Below, piece by piece: positions 27,014 to 35,445 of a stretch of DNA of 64,000 nucleotides (its first letter is position 1; the number at the start of each line of letters is the position of its first letter). A program made the translations under genes and the position numbers. Under the pieces are notes generated by a model. That model was not told where the DNA came from and ran no database searches. It worked only from the letters and a program-made list of their open reading frames with translations. Origin of the DNA: Acidimicrobiales bacterium. Its GTDB lineage: Bacteria; Actinomycetota; Acidimicrobiia; Acidimicrobiales; SZUA-35. The stretch spans positions 62,001 to 126,000 of the forward strand of contig JANQPB010000044.1 in assembly GCA_028285495.1 (NCBI GenBank), given 5' to 3'.

Positions 27014-27200
27014 TTTTCTGACTCTCAATGCAGCACCGTGGCGGGACGCTCCGGTGACCGTTCTCCATCGTGACCGGACGGCGGTGGCGGGGGCCAACCC
27101 GGGCGGGACGACGGTCGTCAGCGGCGCCTGTTCGGCGCCGGCCCGAGGCCACGGTTCGAGCGGCCGGGGAAGGTGTCGATCGGGGTACCGTCGCGGCCGG

Positions 27201-27647
27201 TCAGGCCGAGCTGACGACCAGGGCCAGCGCCGGCGCCAGACGAGCCGTCCAGAGCAGCGTCCTGGCGAGATCGACCCGCAGCAGACGGCGGTGCAGGTCG
27301 CCGTCGAACCGCTCGACGAGCCGGCCGTGCAGCGGGGCCGCCCCGAACGCGGTGATCGCCAGCACGGCGCCGACCAGGGCGAGCCCGACGAGCGCCGTCA
27401 GCCGGTCGGAGCCGGCCGGGGCGGCGAGCACCAGGACGACGGCCGACACGACCTCGACGCCCCACGGGACGACCAGCAGCCGGGAGATGCGAGCCATGTG
27501 CGCCTCCTGGAACGGACGGTAGGGCTCGTTGACCAGTGCGAACAGGGGGTAGTGGACCACGTGGATCGTCCACATGAGCCCGACCATGAAACCGGTGGCG
27601 GCGAGGTGGATGGCGGCCAGCAGCGCAAACGACATCGCCACGAGCAT
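27201..27647 (-). CDS. Small integral membrane protein
   Basis: The product has about 148 residues with four hydrophobic helices. The first half contains HLAATGFMVGLMWTIHVVHYPLFALV, with several histidines facing one helix, and a polar loop NEPYRPFQEAHMARISR follows. This layout occurs in conserved bacterial membrane proteins of unknown function. The ATG at 27647 or 27635 may be used. It is divergent from the methyltransferase at 27700. No function can be named. Confidence 0.7.
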   Translation of the reverse strand: MLVAMSFALLAAIHLAATGFMVGLMWTIHVVHYPLFALVNEPYRPFQEAHMARISRLLVVPWGVEVVSAVVLVLAAPAGSDRLTALVGLALVGAVLAITAFGAAPLHGRLVERFDGDLHRRLLRVDLARTLLWTARLAPALALVVSSA

Positions 27648-27699
27648 GCCAGGAGCCCGACGGGCCGCGTCGGGCCAGGGCGGTGGCATGCTCGTTGGC

Positions 27700-28212
27700 A
27701 TGACCGCCCCCGCCGACCCGACCGAGCCCGCCAGCGTCGCCTCGGCGATCCGGGCCGTGGTCGCCCTGCCGGTCGTCGTCGGGCTGGTGTTGCCGCTGGC
27801 GATCATCGCCGTCGATCCGTGGCGACGGCCCGTCGAGGTCCCGAGCCTGGCGATCGGGGCGGTGATGACCGTCACGGGGATCGCCATCGTCGCCCGGACG
27901 GTGCTCGACTTCGTCGGGCAGGGTCAGGGCACCCTCGCCCGGTTCGGCCCACCCGGCCGGCTGGTCACCACCGGGCTGTTCGCCCACTGTCGCAACCCGA
28001 TGTACGTCGGGGTGCTGTCGGTGCTGGCCGGGCTGTCGATGGCCAGCCGCTCGCCGATCTCGGGGATCTACCTGCTGAGCGCTGCCGCCGCGTTCCATCT
28101 TCGGGTCGTCCGCCACGAGGAGCCGTTGGCGGCGGAGACCTTCCCGGCCGAGTGGCCGACCTACCGCCGCCGGGTCCCCCGCTGGGTGCCTCGCCTGACC
28201 TCCCGGGGCTGA
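27700..28212 (+). CDS. Isoprenylcysteine/phospholipid methyltransferase-family membrane protein
   Basis: The 170-residue protein has four to five helices and the cofactor-binding C-terminus of the ICMT/PEMT family: GLFAHCRNPMYVGVL followed by HEEPLAAETFPAEWPTYRRRVPRWVP. Bacterial members methylate lipids or small thiols and carboxylates using S-adenosylmethionine; the substrate here is unknown. The ATG at 27700 is favoured over 27688. No operon partner is apparent. Confidence 0.8.
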   Translation: MTAPADPTEPASVASAIRAVVALPVVVGLVLPLAIIAVDPWRRPVEVPSLAIGAVMTVTGIAIVARTVLDFVGQGQGTLARFGPPGRLVTTGLFAHCRNPMYVGVLSVLAGLSMASRSPISGIYLLSAAAAFHLRVVRHEEPLAAETFPAEWPTYRRRVPRWVPRLTSRG

Positions 28213-28288
28213 CCGGGCTCGAACGAGCCACGGGTGACGTCCGGCGCCGGAGATGGGGGCGGCGATCGTTCCGTGGCATGCTCGACGC

Positions 28289-29125
28289 GTGCGGACGACC
28301 GATGAACCGCCGGCGGTGCTGGCCGAGGACGTGAGCAAGACGTTCCTCGACCACGGCCGGCGCACCACGGCCCTGGCCGGGTTGGACCTGGCCATCGAGG
28401 CCGGCGAGTTCGTCAGCATCATCGGGCCGAGCGGTTGCGGCAAGTCGACCCTCCTGCGGTTGATCGGCGGGCTGATCGACGCCGACCGGGGCGCGCTCAC
28501 CGTGGCCGGGCAGGCCCCGGCCGACGGGCGGCGGGCCAAGCGGTTCGGCTGGGTCCCGCAGTCGCCCGCCCTCCTGCCGTGGCGATCGGTCCGCGACAAC
28601 CTGACGCTCCTGCCCGGGCTCAACCGGGGCCAGGGGCGGGGCCCCGTCGCCGACGACGAGATCGACGCGCTGCTCGACTCGGTCGGTCTCGCCCCGTTCG
28701 CCGATTCGCTGCCGGCCGAGCTGTCCGGCGGGATGCAGCAGCGGGTCAGCCTCGTCCGGGCCTTCGCCCTCCGACCACCCATCCTGCTGATGGACGAGCC
28801 GTTCGCCGCCCTCGACGAGATCACCAGGGCCGACATGCGGTTCCTGCTGCTCGACCTCTGGCGCGACACCAGGGCCACCGTGGTGTTCGTGACCCACTCG
28901 ATCGCCGAGGCCGTCCTGCTGTCCGACCGGGTCGTCGTGCTGACCGGCCGACCGGGCCAGGTGGCCGACGAGCTGACGATCGAGCTCGAGCGACCCCGCG
29001 AGCACGGCCTCGAGGACGCCGACGCCTTCCATCACCACGCCGCCCGGCTCCGGGCCTCGCTGAACAAGGCGGCCGACGCCGACGGTGGCCCGGCGAGCGA
29101 CGTCGACGGGACGGTGCAACCGTGA
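28289..29125 (+). CDS. ABC transporter ATPase (nitrate/sulfonate/taurine type)
   Basis: This is a 278-residue ATPase of the SsuB/TauB group. It has Walker A GPSGCGKST, a Q-loop in GWVPQSPALLPWR, signature LSGGMQQR, Walker B ILLMDEPFAALDE and the switch histidine in FVTHSIAEA. The GTG at 28289 is chosen because it begins the conserved domain sooner; an ATG at 28253 would add 12 residues. The stop overlaps the permease start in GTGA, followed by a binding lipoprotein and a luciferase-like enzyme: a complete importer with a candidate catabolic enzyme. Confidence 0.9.
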   Translation: MRTTDEPPAVLAEDVSKTFLDHGRRTTALAGLDLAIEAGEFVSIIGPSGCGKSTLLRLIGGLIDADRGALTVAGQAPADGRRAKRFGWVPQSPALLPWRSVRDNLTLLPGLNRGQGRGPVADDEIDALLDSVGLAPFADSLPAELSGGMQQRVSLVRAFALRPPILLMDEPFAALDEITRADMRFLLLDLWRDTRATVVFVTHSIAEAVLLSDRVVVLTGRPGQVADELTIELERPREHGLEDADAFHHHAARLRASLNKAADADGGPASDVDGTVQP

Positions 29126-29949
29126 CCGCCCTGCCCCCCAACCTGGCCGTCGAGTCGCCGCCGGACGAGCTCGAGGAGGAGCCCCGGTCGTCGGTGGCCC
29201 GGTTCCTGGCCCCGCTGACCGGCCTGGTGCTCGTCTTCGGCGGGTGGGAGGCGTACGTCCGTCTGGCCGGCGTGTCGCCGCTGACCCTCCCCCCACCGTC
29301 CCGCATCCTCGGCCACCTGGCCGACGACCCCGGCTTCTACCTGCGCAACGGGTCGATCACACTCGTCGAGGCGATGGTCGGCTTCGTGCTGGCGCTGGTC
29401 GTCGCCCTCACCATCGCAACGGCCATGGCCCACTCCCGGTTCGTCGAGCGGGCGACGATGCCGCTGATCGTGTTGATCCAGTCGACGCCGGTCGCCGTCC
29501 TCGCCCCGGTCTTCCTGCTGTGGTTCGGCTTCAGCCCGACGCCGAAGATCCTCGTCGCCGCGCTGTTCGCCTTCGTGCCGTTCGTGGCCAACGCCCTCAC
29601 CGGCCTGCGCAGCGTCGACGCCGACACGCTCGAGCTGATGCGGTCGGTCGACGCCAGCCGGCGCGAGATCCTCTGGCACCTCCGCCTGCCCCACGCCCTG
29701 CCCGGGCTGTTCGCGGCGGCGAGGATCTGTGTCAGCCTGGCCCTGGTGGGTGCGGTGATCGGCGAGTTGTACGGTGGCTCGACCCAGGGTCTCGGCTACC
29801 AGGCCAGGATCGCCCAGTCCCGCAGTCTGGTCGATCAGCTCTGGGGTAGCGTGCTGTCGCTGGCCCTGATGGGCATCGTGTTGACCCTGTTGGTGATGGC
29901 GGTCGAACGACGAGCCCTGCGGTGGCACAGCTCGCAGCGCACGATCTGA
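29122..29949 (+). CDS. ABC transporter permease (SsuC/TauC type)
   Basis: The 275-residue membrane protein belongs to the BPD_transp_1 family with about six helices. The EAA loop that docks the ATPase reads approximately LELMRSVDASRREILWHLRLPHALP. The PPPSRILGHLADDP segment before the second helix is typical of nitrate, sulfonate and aminopyrimidine importers. The GTG start overlaps the ATPase stop by 4 bases. Confidence 0.9.
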   Translation: MTALPPNLAVESPPDELEEEPRSSVARFLAPLTGLVLVFGGWEAYVRLAGVSPLTLPPPSRILGHLADDPGFYLRNGSITLVEAMVGFVLALVVALTIATAMAHSRFVERATMPLIVLIQSTPVAVLAPVFLLWFGFSPTPKILVAALFAFVPFVANALTGLRSVDADTLELMRSVDASRREILWHLRLPHALPGLFAAARICVSLALVGAVIGELYGGSTQGLGYQARIAQSRSLVDQLWGSVLSLALMGIVLTLLVMAVERRALRWHSSQRTI

Positions 29950-29964
29950 GAACGGGAGAGCGAC

Positions 29965-31080
29965 ATGCGTTGGAATCGACGGCGGCCGGTGGTCGCCCTG
30001 GCGACGGCGATGGCCCTGCTGGCCGCGGCGTGCGGCGACGACGGGTCCGACTCGGCGTCGGACGGGGCCGGTGACCTGAGCGGCGACGTGGCGTTCGAGG
30101 AGCGATGCGAGGCCAACGAGGCGGCGGGCACCATCACCTACCTGTCGTCGTTCGACTTCGCCGCTGCGGCCAGCATCCTCGACATCATCGTGGCCGAGGC
30201 CGAGGGCTACTTCGACGAGCTCTGCCTCGACGTTGAGATCGTGCCCGGCTTCGCCCCGACCGGGGGCCTGGTGGCCCAGGGCCAGGCCCAGATCAGCGCG
30301 GCCGGCTCGTTCGGCGAGGTGGTCAACACCAACATCCAGGGCGAGGCCGACCTGGTCGCCATCGCCCACTACGGCAAGACGTCGATCGAGGAGCTGATCG
30401 TCCCCGCCGACGGCGACATCGTCGAGCTGACCGACCTCGAGGGGGCGACCGTCGGGATCAAGGGCGACCTGCCCTACTCGCTGCAGGCGATGCTCGGTCA
30501 GGCCGGCATCGACCGGTCGAGCCTCGACGAACCGTTGCTCGAGGGCTTCGACCCGGTCGCCCACCTGGAGCTGGGCATCGACGCCCTGCCGGTCTACAAG
30601 AGCAACGAGCCGGCGCAGCTCGACGCGGCCGGCGTCGAGTACCGGGTCTTCGACCCGCGGGACTTCGACATCCCGGCCTCGTTCGCCGTCCTGTACACCA
30701 GCGAGTCCTTCCTCAACGAGCACCCGCTGGCGGTCCAGGACTTCGTGCGGGCGTCGTTCCGCGGCTTCGAGTTCGCGGTCGACAACCCCGACGTCGCCGT
30801 CGGTCACGCCTTCGAGCTGATCGACGCCGCCGGCAACCCGGCGTTCCTGTCGACCGAGGGCGAGGGCTTCCGCTGGATCACCGAGAGCGACCTGGTCGTC
30901 GACACCACACCGGCCGGCGAGGGGCCCGGTCGCATCGACGTCGACCGGTTCGGGGAGGAGATCGATCTCCTGACCGAGGTCGGCGTGTTCGACGAGCTCC
31001 CCGACTGGGAGTCGATGGTGAACACGGCGGTGACGGACGGGCTGTACGACGGCACCGAGATCGTCTGGCCGGCCGAGTAG
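29965..31080 (+). CDS. ABC transporter substrate-binding lipoprotein (NMT1/SsuA-like)
   Basis: This 371-residue lipoprotein has a twin-Arg-containing signal ending in LLAAAC with the lipidated cysteine at 23. The body resembles the NMT1/THI5 and SsuA family: a CLDVEIVPGFAPTGGLVAQGQAQ-type strand-helix and a KSNEPAQLDAAGV segment in the second lobe. Substrates of this family include alkanesulfonates, taurine, nitrate and pyrimidine precursors. It is 15 bases after the permease behind GGGAGAG. The ligand cannot be deduced from sequence alone. Confidence 0.88.
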   Translation: MRWNRRRPVVALATAMALLAAACGDDGSDSASDGAGDLSGDVAFEERCEANEAAGTITYLSSFDFAAAASILDIIVAEAEGYFDELCLDVEIVPGFAPTGGLVAQGQAQISAAGSFGEVVNTNIQGEADLVAIAHYGKTSIEELIVPADGDIVELTDLEGATVGIKGDLPYSLQAMLGQAGIDRSSLDEPLLEGFDPVAHLELGIDALPVYKSNEPAQLDAAGVEYRVFDPRDFDIPASFAVLYTSESFLNEHPLAVQDFVRASFRGFEFAVDNPDVAVGHAFELIDAAGNPAFLSTEGEGFRWITESDLVVDTTPAGEGPGRIDVDRFGEEIDLLTEVGVFDELPDWESMVNTAVTDGLYDGTEIVWPAE

Positions 31081-31128
31081 CCGGCCGGACACGGGAACGA
31101 GCGAGCACCGGAGAGGGGGCACCTGGAG

Positions 31129-32145
31129 ATGACCGGATACGGCGTGTTGAGCCTGGCCGACCACCTCGTCGACCCCGCCACCGGTCGTCGGGAGTCGCAG
31201 GCCCAACGGCTGCAGCGGGTGGTCGACAGTGCGGTGGCGGCCGAGGCCGCCGGCTTCCTCGCCTTCGGCGTCGGCGAGCACCACTTCAGCGACTACATCC
31301 TGTCGGCCCCCGAGCTGCTGCTGGCCGCAGCCTCGGCCAGGACCGAACGAATCCGCCTCGGCACCTCGGTGACGCTGCTGGCCAACAACGATCCCGTCCG
31401 CCAGGCCGAGCAGTTGGCCATGCTCGACGCGCTCAGCGACGGCCGGGCCGAGATGACGTTCGCCCGCGGCGTGTCGGAGGAGACGGCCAACGCCTTCGGC
31501 ATCGCCGACTTCGACGAGCTGCGGCCCCGGTTCGAGGAGTACCTGCGGCTCGTGCTGCAGCTGTTCACCTCCGACACGGTGACATGGGAGGGCGACTATC
31601 GGGCGCCGCTGCACGACATTCGGCTCCAGCCCCGGCCGGTCCAGCAGCCCCACCCCCCGATGTGGATCGGGGGTGGGATCTCGCGCACGTCGAGCGGGTT
31701 GGCCGCCGACCTCGGCCTACCGCTGTTCCTACCGAGCCTGTTCCGGTGGCCGATCGACTACCTCGAGATCGTCGAGTTCTACCGGGACCGGTTCCGGCCT
31801 GGCGGCCACGGCGACGGGCCCCGCATCGGGTTCCCGAGCTACCTGCACGTCGCCGCCACCAGCCAGGAGGCCAGGCGACGGTGGCGCCCCCATCTGGAGC
31901 ACTACCGGGACTTCGCCCTCACCCTGCGCAGCTCGTTCGGGCGCGACACCGGCTTCGACAGCCTGCTCGCCGGTCCGGCCATCTGCGGCAGCCCGGGTGA
32001 GGTGGTCGAGCGGGTCCGCGAGATCGACGAGCTGCTCGGCCTCGACCGCCACCTGTTCCTGCTCGACGCCGGTGGCGTGCCCCCGGAGGTGCTCGACGAC
32101 GAGATGGAGCTGCTGGCCACCGAGGTCCTCCCCAACCTGGGCTGA
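31129..32145 (+). CDS. LLM-class flavin-dependent monooxygenase
   Basis: The 338-residue TIM-barrel is of the bacterial luciferase family, alkanal-monooxygenase-like branch: GVGEHHFSDYILSAPELLLAAASARTERIRLGTSV at the N-terminal half and PPMWIGGG near the middle. It follows the ABC importer genes by 48 bases on the same strand and has a GGAGAGGGGGC ribosome region. A plausible pathway is uptake of an organosulfur or heterocyclic compound followed by its oxygenation, by analogy with SsuD and related enzymes. This remains inference, and no separate flavin reductase is nearby. Confidence 0.87.
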   Translation: MTGYGVLSLADHLVDPATGRRESQAQRLQRVVDSAVAAEAAGFLAFGVGEHHFSDYILSAPELLLAAASARTERIRLGTSVTLLANNDPVRQAEQLAMLDALSDGRAEMTFARGVSEETANAFGIADFDELRPRFEEYLRLVLQLFTSDTVTWEGDYRAPLHDIRLQPRPVQQPHPPMWIGGGISRTSSGLAADLGLPLFLPSLFRWPIDYLEIVEFYRDRFRPGGHGDGPRIGFPSYLHVAATSQEARRRWRPHLEHYRDFALTLRSSFGRDTGFDSLLAGPAICGSPGEVVERVREIDELLGLDRHLFLLDAGGVPPEVLDDEMELLATEVLPNLG

Positions 32146-32163
32146 GGCCGACCCGGGCCGCGA

Positions 32164-32472
32164 TCAGCGCTTGCGGTCGCGCTGCATGATGGCCGCAGCC
32201 GCGTCGGGGAGCTCCACCATGCACAACGGGTTGGCGGTGACCAGCGTCCGCACTCCCTCGGTGGTCATCAGCACGAAGCCCTGCTGGCCGAGGATGCGGA
32301 GGTGGTGGGACACGTTCGACTGGGTGAGCCCGAGGCCATCGACGATCTCGCCGACGGTGGCCGGCTCGTCGAGCCCGCTGACGTGGTGCAGGATGCGCAG
32401 CCGGGTCGGGTCGGCCAGGCACTTGAACCAGGCCGCCCACTCGTCGAACCGCTCGTCGCCTGGTGCCGTCAC
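32164..32472 (-). CDS. ArsR-family transcriptional repressor
   Basis: The 102-residue winged-helix protein has LADPTRLRIL and the recognition helix LTQSNVSHHLRIL. C18 and C84 are the only cysteines; an ArsR-type metal site built from these two, perhaps across the dimer, is possible but not the classic CxC. It is divergent from an ArsP-like permease, and a palindromic operator lies between them, so it probably represses that transporter and perhaps itself. Confidence 0.88.
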   Translation of the reverse strand: MTAPGDERFDEWAAWFKCLADPTRLRILHHVSGLDEPATVGEIVDGLGLTQSNVSHHLRILGQQGFVLMTTEGVRTLVTANPLCMVELPDAAAAIMQRDRKR

Positions 32473-32525
32473 CCGCCCAACTCTAGGAGACCGCCGAGCG
32501 ACACCCCCTTGCCCGCGCTTCTTTC

Positions 32526-32548
32526 ATCTATTATCGTCGATTATTGAT
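32526..32548. promoter_or_regulatory. Putative ArsR operator and promoter
   Basis: An AT-rich imperfect palindrome (ATCTATTATCG-T-CGATTATTGAT) reaches into the permease start codon. A TATTAT box at 32529-32534 would place transcription start about five bases before the ATG, so the mRNA may be almost leaderless. It stands out sharply from the GC-rich surroundings. Confidence 0.6.
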
Positions 32549-33461
32549 GGATGAGCTCGTCGACACGTTGGTCCTCGTGGTCGAGGTCGGGGCGTTGTTC
32601 CTCGGCGTCACCGTCGCCGTGCAGCTCTTCCAGGCCCGCTTCGGAGCCGACCGGCTCCGGGCCTGGATGGGAGGTCGACCGACGGTCGCCGCGCTGAAGG
32701 GCATCGCCCTCGGATTCGCCACCCCGTTCTGCACCTTCACCGCCATCCCGATGGTCGTCGGCCTGCGCCAGGCCAGGGTCCCGCCTGCCGGCTACGTGGC
32801 CTTCATCGTCGCCGCCCCGGTGCTCGACCCCGTGCTGATGGGCGCCCTCGTGCTCATCGCCGGCTCGCAGGTGGCGCTGATCTACGCCGCCGTCGCCTTC
32901 GGCGCCGCCCTCACGCTGGCGCTGGCGGCCCATGCGCTCGACGTCGAGCGCCATCTCCCGCCGATCGAGTCGTTCGGTGCCGCCGCCGGATCGGACGATG
33001 GCGACGGGACGTGCGGGGCGGCCACCGTCCACGGCTGGAGCGGGCTCCGCCAGGAGCTGCCGCCGGCAGTCCGGCGGGCGGCGGCCCTGCTGCGGGGCAT
33101 GGCCCCGATCCTGCTGGTCGGGATCGGGCTCTCGGTGCTGATCGAAGCCATGGTGCCCCCGAGCGTGACCGAACGGCTGACGTCGGCCAGCCCGGCCCTG
33201 TCGGTCCCGATCGCCGCCGCCGTCGGCACCCCGCTGTACGTGTCGACCACCGTCTTCGTGCCGATCGCCGAGAGCCTCGGCGCCGCGGGGGTCGGGATCG
33301 GCGCCATCGTCGCCCTGACGATCGCCGGTGCCGGGGCCAACCTCCCCGAGTTCGTGATCCTCTCGAAGCTGGCCCGACCCCAGGTGATCGGGACGTTCGT
33401 GGCCTACGTGTTCGCCGTCGCCGTGGTCGGCGGGCTCCTCACCCAGTCGCTGATCGGCTGA
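32547..33461 (+). CDS. ArsP/YraQ-family membrane permease
   Basis: The 304-residue protein belongs to the permease family PF03773, which includes ArsP exporters of trivalent organoarsenicals. It has about eight helices in two repeats. The first repeat has GFATPFCTFTAIPM with C62; the second has GTPLYVSTTVFVPI. Two further cysteine-free loops and a histidine-containing central loop link them. Control by a divergent ArsR regulator supports metalloid or toxic-compound efflux. The ATG at 32547 overlaps the operator; a TTG lies immediately before it. Confidence 0.82.
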   Translation: MDELVDTLVLVVEVGALFLGVTVAVQLFQARFGADRLRAWMGGRPTVAALKGIALGFATPFCTFTAIPMVVGLRQARVPPAGYVAFIVAAPVLDPVLMGALVLIAGSQVALIYAAVAFGAALTLALAAHALDVERHLPPIESFGAAAGSDDGDGTCGAATVHGWSGLRQELPPAVRRAAALLRGMAPILLVGIGLSVLIEAMVPPSVTERLTSASPALSVPIAAAVGTPLYVSTTVFVPIAESLGAAGVGIGAIVALTIAGAGANLPEFVILSKLARPQVIGTFVAYVFAVAVVGGLLTQSLIG

Positions 33462-33517
33462 GCCCCCATCGGCCACCGGCGGGGCGCCGTTCACCTCCCG
33501 GTGCCTATCGTGAGCGG

Positions 33518-34177
33518 ATGGACGAGCATCAGCGGTTGACCGCGGACGAGGTGGCCGCACTCGACGGCCTCGACGACTGGCGGGTGGTGTTGCTGACCCT
33601 GCGGGCCGACTTCGAGACCGGCTCCTACCCGGCTGCAGCCGACCTCATCGGGGCCATCGCCGGTGCGGCCGAGGCGGCCGGGCACCATCCCGACCTCGAC
33701 CTCCGCTACCCCGGCCGGGTTGCGGTCACGCTCACCACCCACGCAACGGGCGGGCTCACGATGGCCGACGTCGAGTTGGCCCGGGCCATCTCGGCCCTCG
33801 CCGCCGACGCCGACGCTACCCCGGGCCAGGGGATGTCGCAGCTGCTGGAGCTGGCGATCGACGCGGTCGACGCCGACGCCGTCCGCCCGTTCTGGCGGGC
33901 CGTGCTCGGCTACGACCAGCTCGACGACGGCACCCTCGTCGACCCCGGCCGGCGGGGCCCGGTGGTCTGGTTCCAGCGGATGGACGAGCCGCGCACGCAA
34001 CGCAACCGCCTCCACGTCGACGTCGACGTGCCCCATGACGAGGCCGACGCCAGGATCGAGGCGGCGCTGGCCGCCGGCGGCACGATGGTCAGCGACCGTC
34101 GGGCTCGGGCCTTCTGGATCCTGGCCGACGCCGAGGGCAACGAGGCCTGCGTCTGCACCTGGCAGGACCGGGGCTGA
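33518..34177 (+). CDS. Pterin-4a-carbinolamine dehydratase fused to a glyoxalase-like domain
   Basis: The 219-residue product joins two small domains. Residues 1-100 match pterin-4a-carbinolamine dehydratase, which recycles pterin cofactors, with the catalytic histidines H56, H57 (HHPDL) and H75 (THATGGLTMAD). Residues 108-219 form a glyoxalase-like VOC half with VRPFWRAVLGY, NRLHVDVDVP and ADAEGNEACVCTW. No aromatic amino acid hydroxylase is encoded nearby. The second domain may bind a pterin or aromatic compound. The ATG follows GAGCGG; the gene is convergent with ilvA. Confidence 0.85.
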   Translation: MDEHQRLTADEVAALDGLDDWRVVLLTLRADFETGSYPAAADLIGAIAGAAEAAGHHPDLDLRYPGRVAVTLTTHATGGLTMADVELARAISALAADADATPGQGMSQLLELAIDAVDADAVRPFWRAVLGYDQLDDGTLVDPGRRGPVVWFQRMDEPRTQRNRLHVDVDVPHDEADARIEAALAAGGTMVSDRRARAFWILADAEGNEACVCTWQDRG

Positions 34178-34220
34178 CGAGGTCGGTCGACCCGTCGACG
34201 CCGTCGAACCGTCCAGCCCC

Positions 34221-35444
34221 TCAGCTGGCGATCTCGACCACCCGACCGAGGGCGACGATGGCGTCGACCACCTCCTGGCGGTGGTGGCCGTCCCTGGTCT
34301 CGATCACGAGGTCGACCTTGGTCGACCGGGCCGAGATCGGATCGAACAGCCGGCGATGGTCGACCTCGATCAGGTTGGCCCCCGCGTCGGCGACGACGGC
34401 GAGCACCGGCGCCAGCTGACCGGGCACGTCGCCGATCTCCACCCGGAGGGTCGACACCCGGTCGGTCCTGACCAGGCCACGCATCAGGACCGAGGCCAGC
34501 ACCCGGGCGTCGATGTTGCCGCCGGACAGCACCACCCCGACCCGGCGCCCGGCGAACCGAGGCGGATCGGCCAGCACCGCCGCCAGGGCGACCGCGCCGG
34601 CCCCCTCGGCCACCGTCTTCTCGATCTCGAGATACAGCGCAATGGCCCGCTCGGTCTGCTCCTCCGACACCAACACCACGTCGTCGACTCGCTCCCGGAT
34701 GATGGGCACCGTCAACCGGCCCGGGTGCTTGACCGCGATGCCGTCGGCCAGCGTGTCGGTCGGGACGCCACCGGTCGGTCGGTGCCCGAAGAGCTCGGCC
34801 ACCGGCCCGCACGACTCGACCTGGACGCCGATCAGCTCGATGTCCGGCCGGCGGGCCCTGGCCACCGTGGCCATGCCGGCCAGCAAGCCGCCGCCCCCGA
34901 CCGGCACCACCAGGGCGTCGAGGTCGGCCACGTCGTCCAGCATCTCCACCGCCGCCGTGCCCTGCCCGGCGATGACGTCGGGATCGTCGAACGGGGGGAC
35001 CGGCCGCAGGCCATCGGTCCGGCACAGCTCGTCGAGCTCGGCCCTGGCCTCGGCCAGGGTCGAGCCGGCCTGGACCACCCTGGCGCCGAGGGCCCTGGTG
35101 TTGACCACCTTGGTGAAGGGGGCGGTCGCCGGCATCACGATCGTCGCCTCCAGGCCGAGGCGGCCGGCGATGTGGGCAACCCCCTGGGCGTGGTTGCCGG
35201 CCGACAGGGCGGCCAGGCCGGACGACCGGTTCTCGGCCGCAAGCGACCGGAGGTGGTTGGCCGCACCGCGGTCCTTGAACGAGCCGGTGAACTGCAGGTT
35301 CTCGAACTTCAGGAAGACCTCGCCGCCGACGATGGCCGACAGCGTGCGGGAGTGCACGGTCGGGGTGCGGACGACGTCGTCGGCGATCCGCTCGGCTGCC
35401 CGGACGACATCGTCGAGCTCGACAGCCAGGTCGGCCTCGCCCAC
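34221..35444 (-). CDS. ilvA: Threonine dehydratase (ammonia-lyase) with ACT domain
   Basis: This PLP enzyme converts threonine to 2-oxobutyrate and ammonia. The 407-residue product has the PLP lysine K57 in FTGSFKDRGA, the GGGGLLAG phosphate loop, and a single C-terminal ACT domain (about 325-400) that probably senses an amino acid. This layout fits the shorter TdcB/IlvA1-like form. The GTG start lies one base past the stop of the upstream enolase-superfamily gene, so translation is coupled. RidA, which detoxifies the reactive enamine made by this enzyme class, is encoded at 38466. Confidence 0.92.
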   Translation of the reverse strand: MGEADLAVELDDVVRAAERIADDVVRTPTVHSRTLSAIVGGEVFLKFENLQFTGSFKDRGAANHLRSLAAENRSSGLAALSAGNHAQGVAHIAGRLGLEATIVMPATAPFTKVVNTRALGARVVQAGSTLAEARAELDELCRTDGLRPVPPFDDPDVIAGQGTAAVEMLDDVADLDALVVPVGGGGLLAGMATVARARRPDIELIGVQVESCGPVAELFGHRPTGGVPTDTLADGIAVKHPGRLTVPIIRERVDDVVLVSEEQTERAIALYLEIEKTVAEGAGAVALAAVLADPPRFAGRRVGVVLSGGNIDARVLASVLMRGLVRTDRVSTLRVEIGDVPGQLAPVLAVVADAGANLIEVDHRRLFDPISARSTKVDLVIETRDGHHRQEVVDAIVALGRVVEIAS

Positions 35445-35445
35445 C

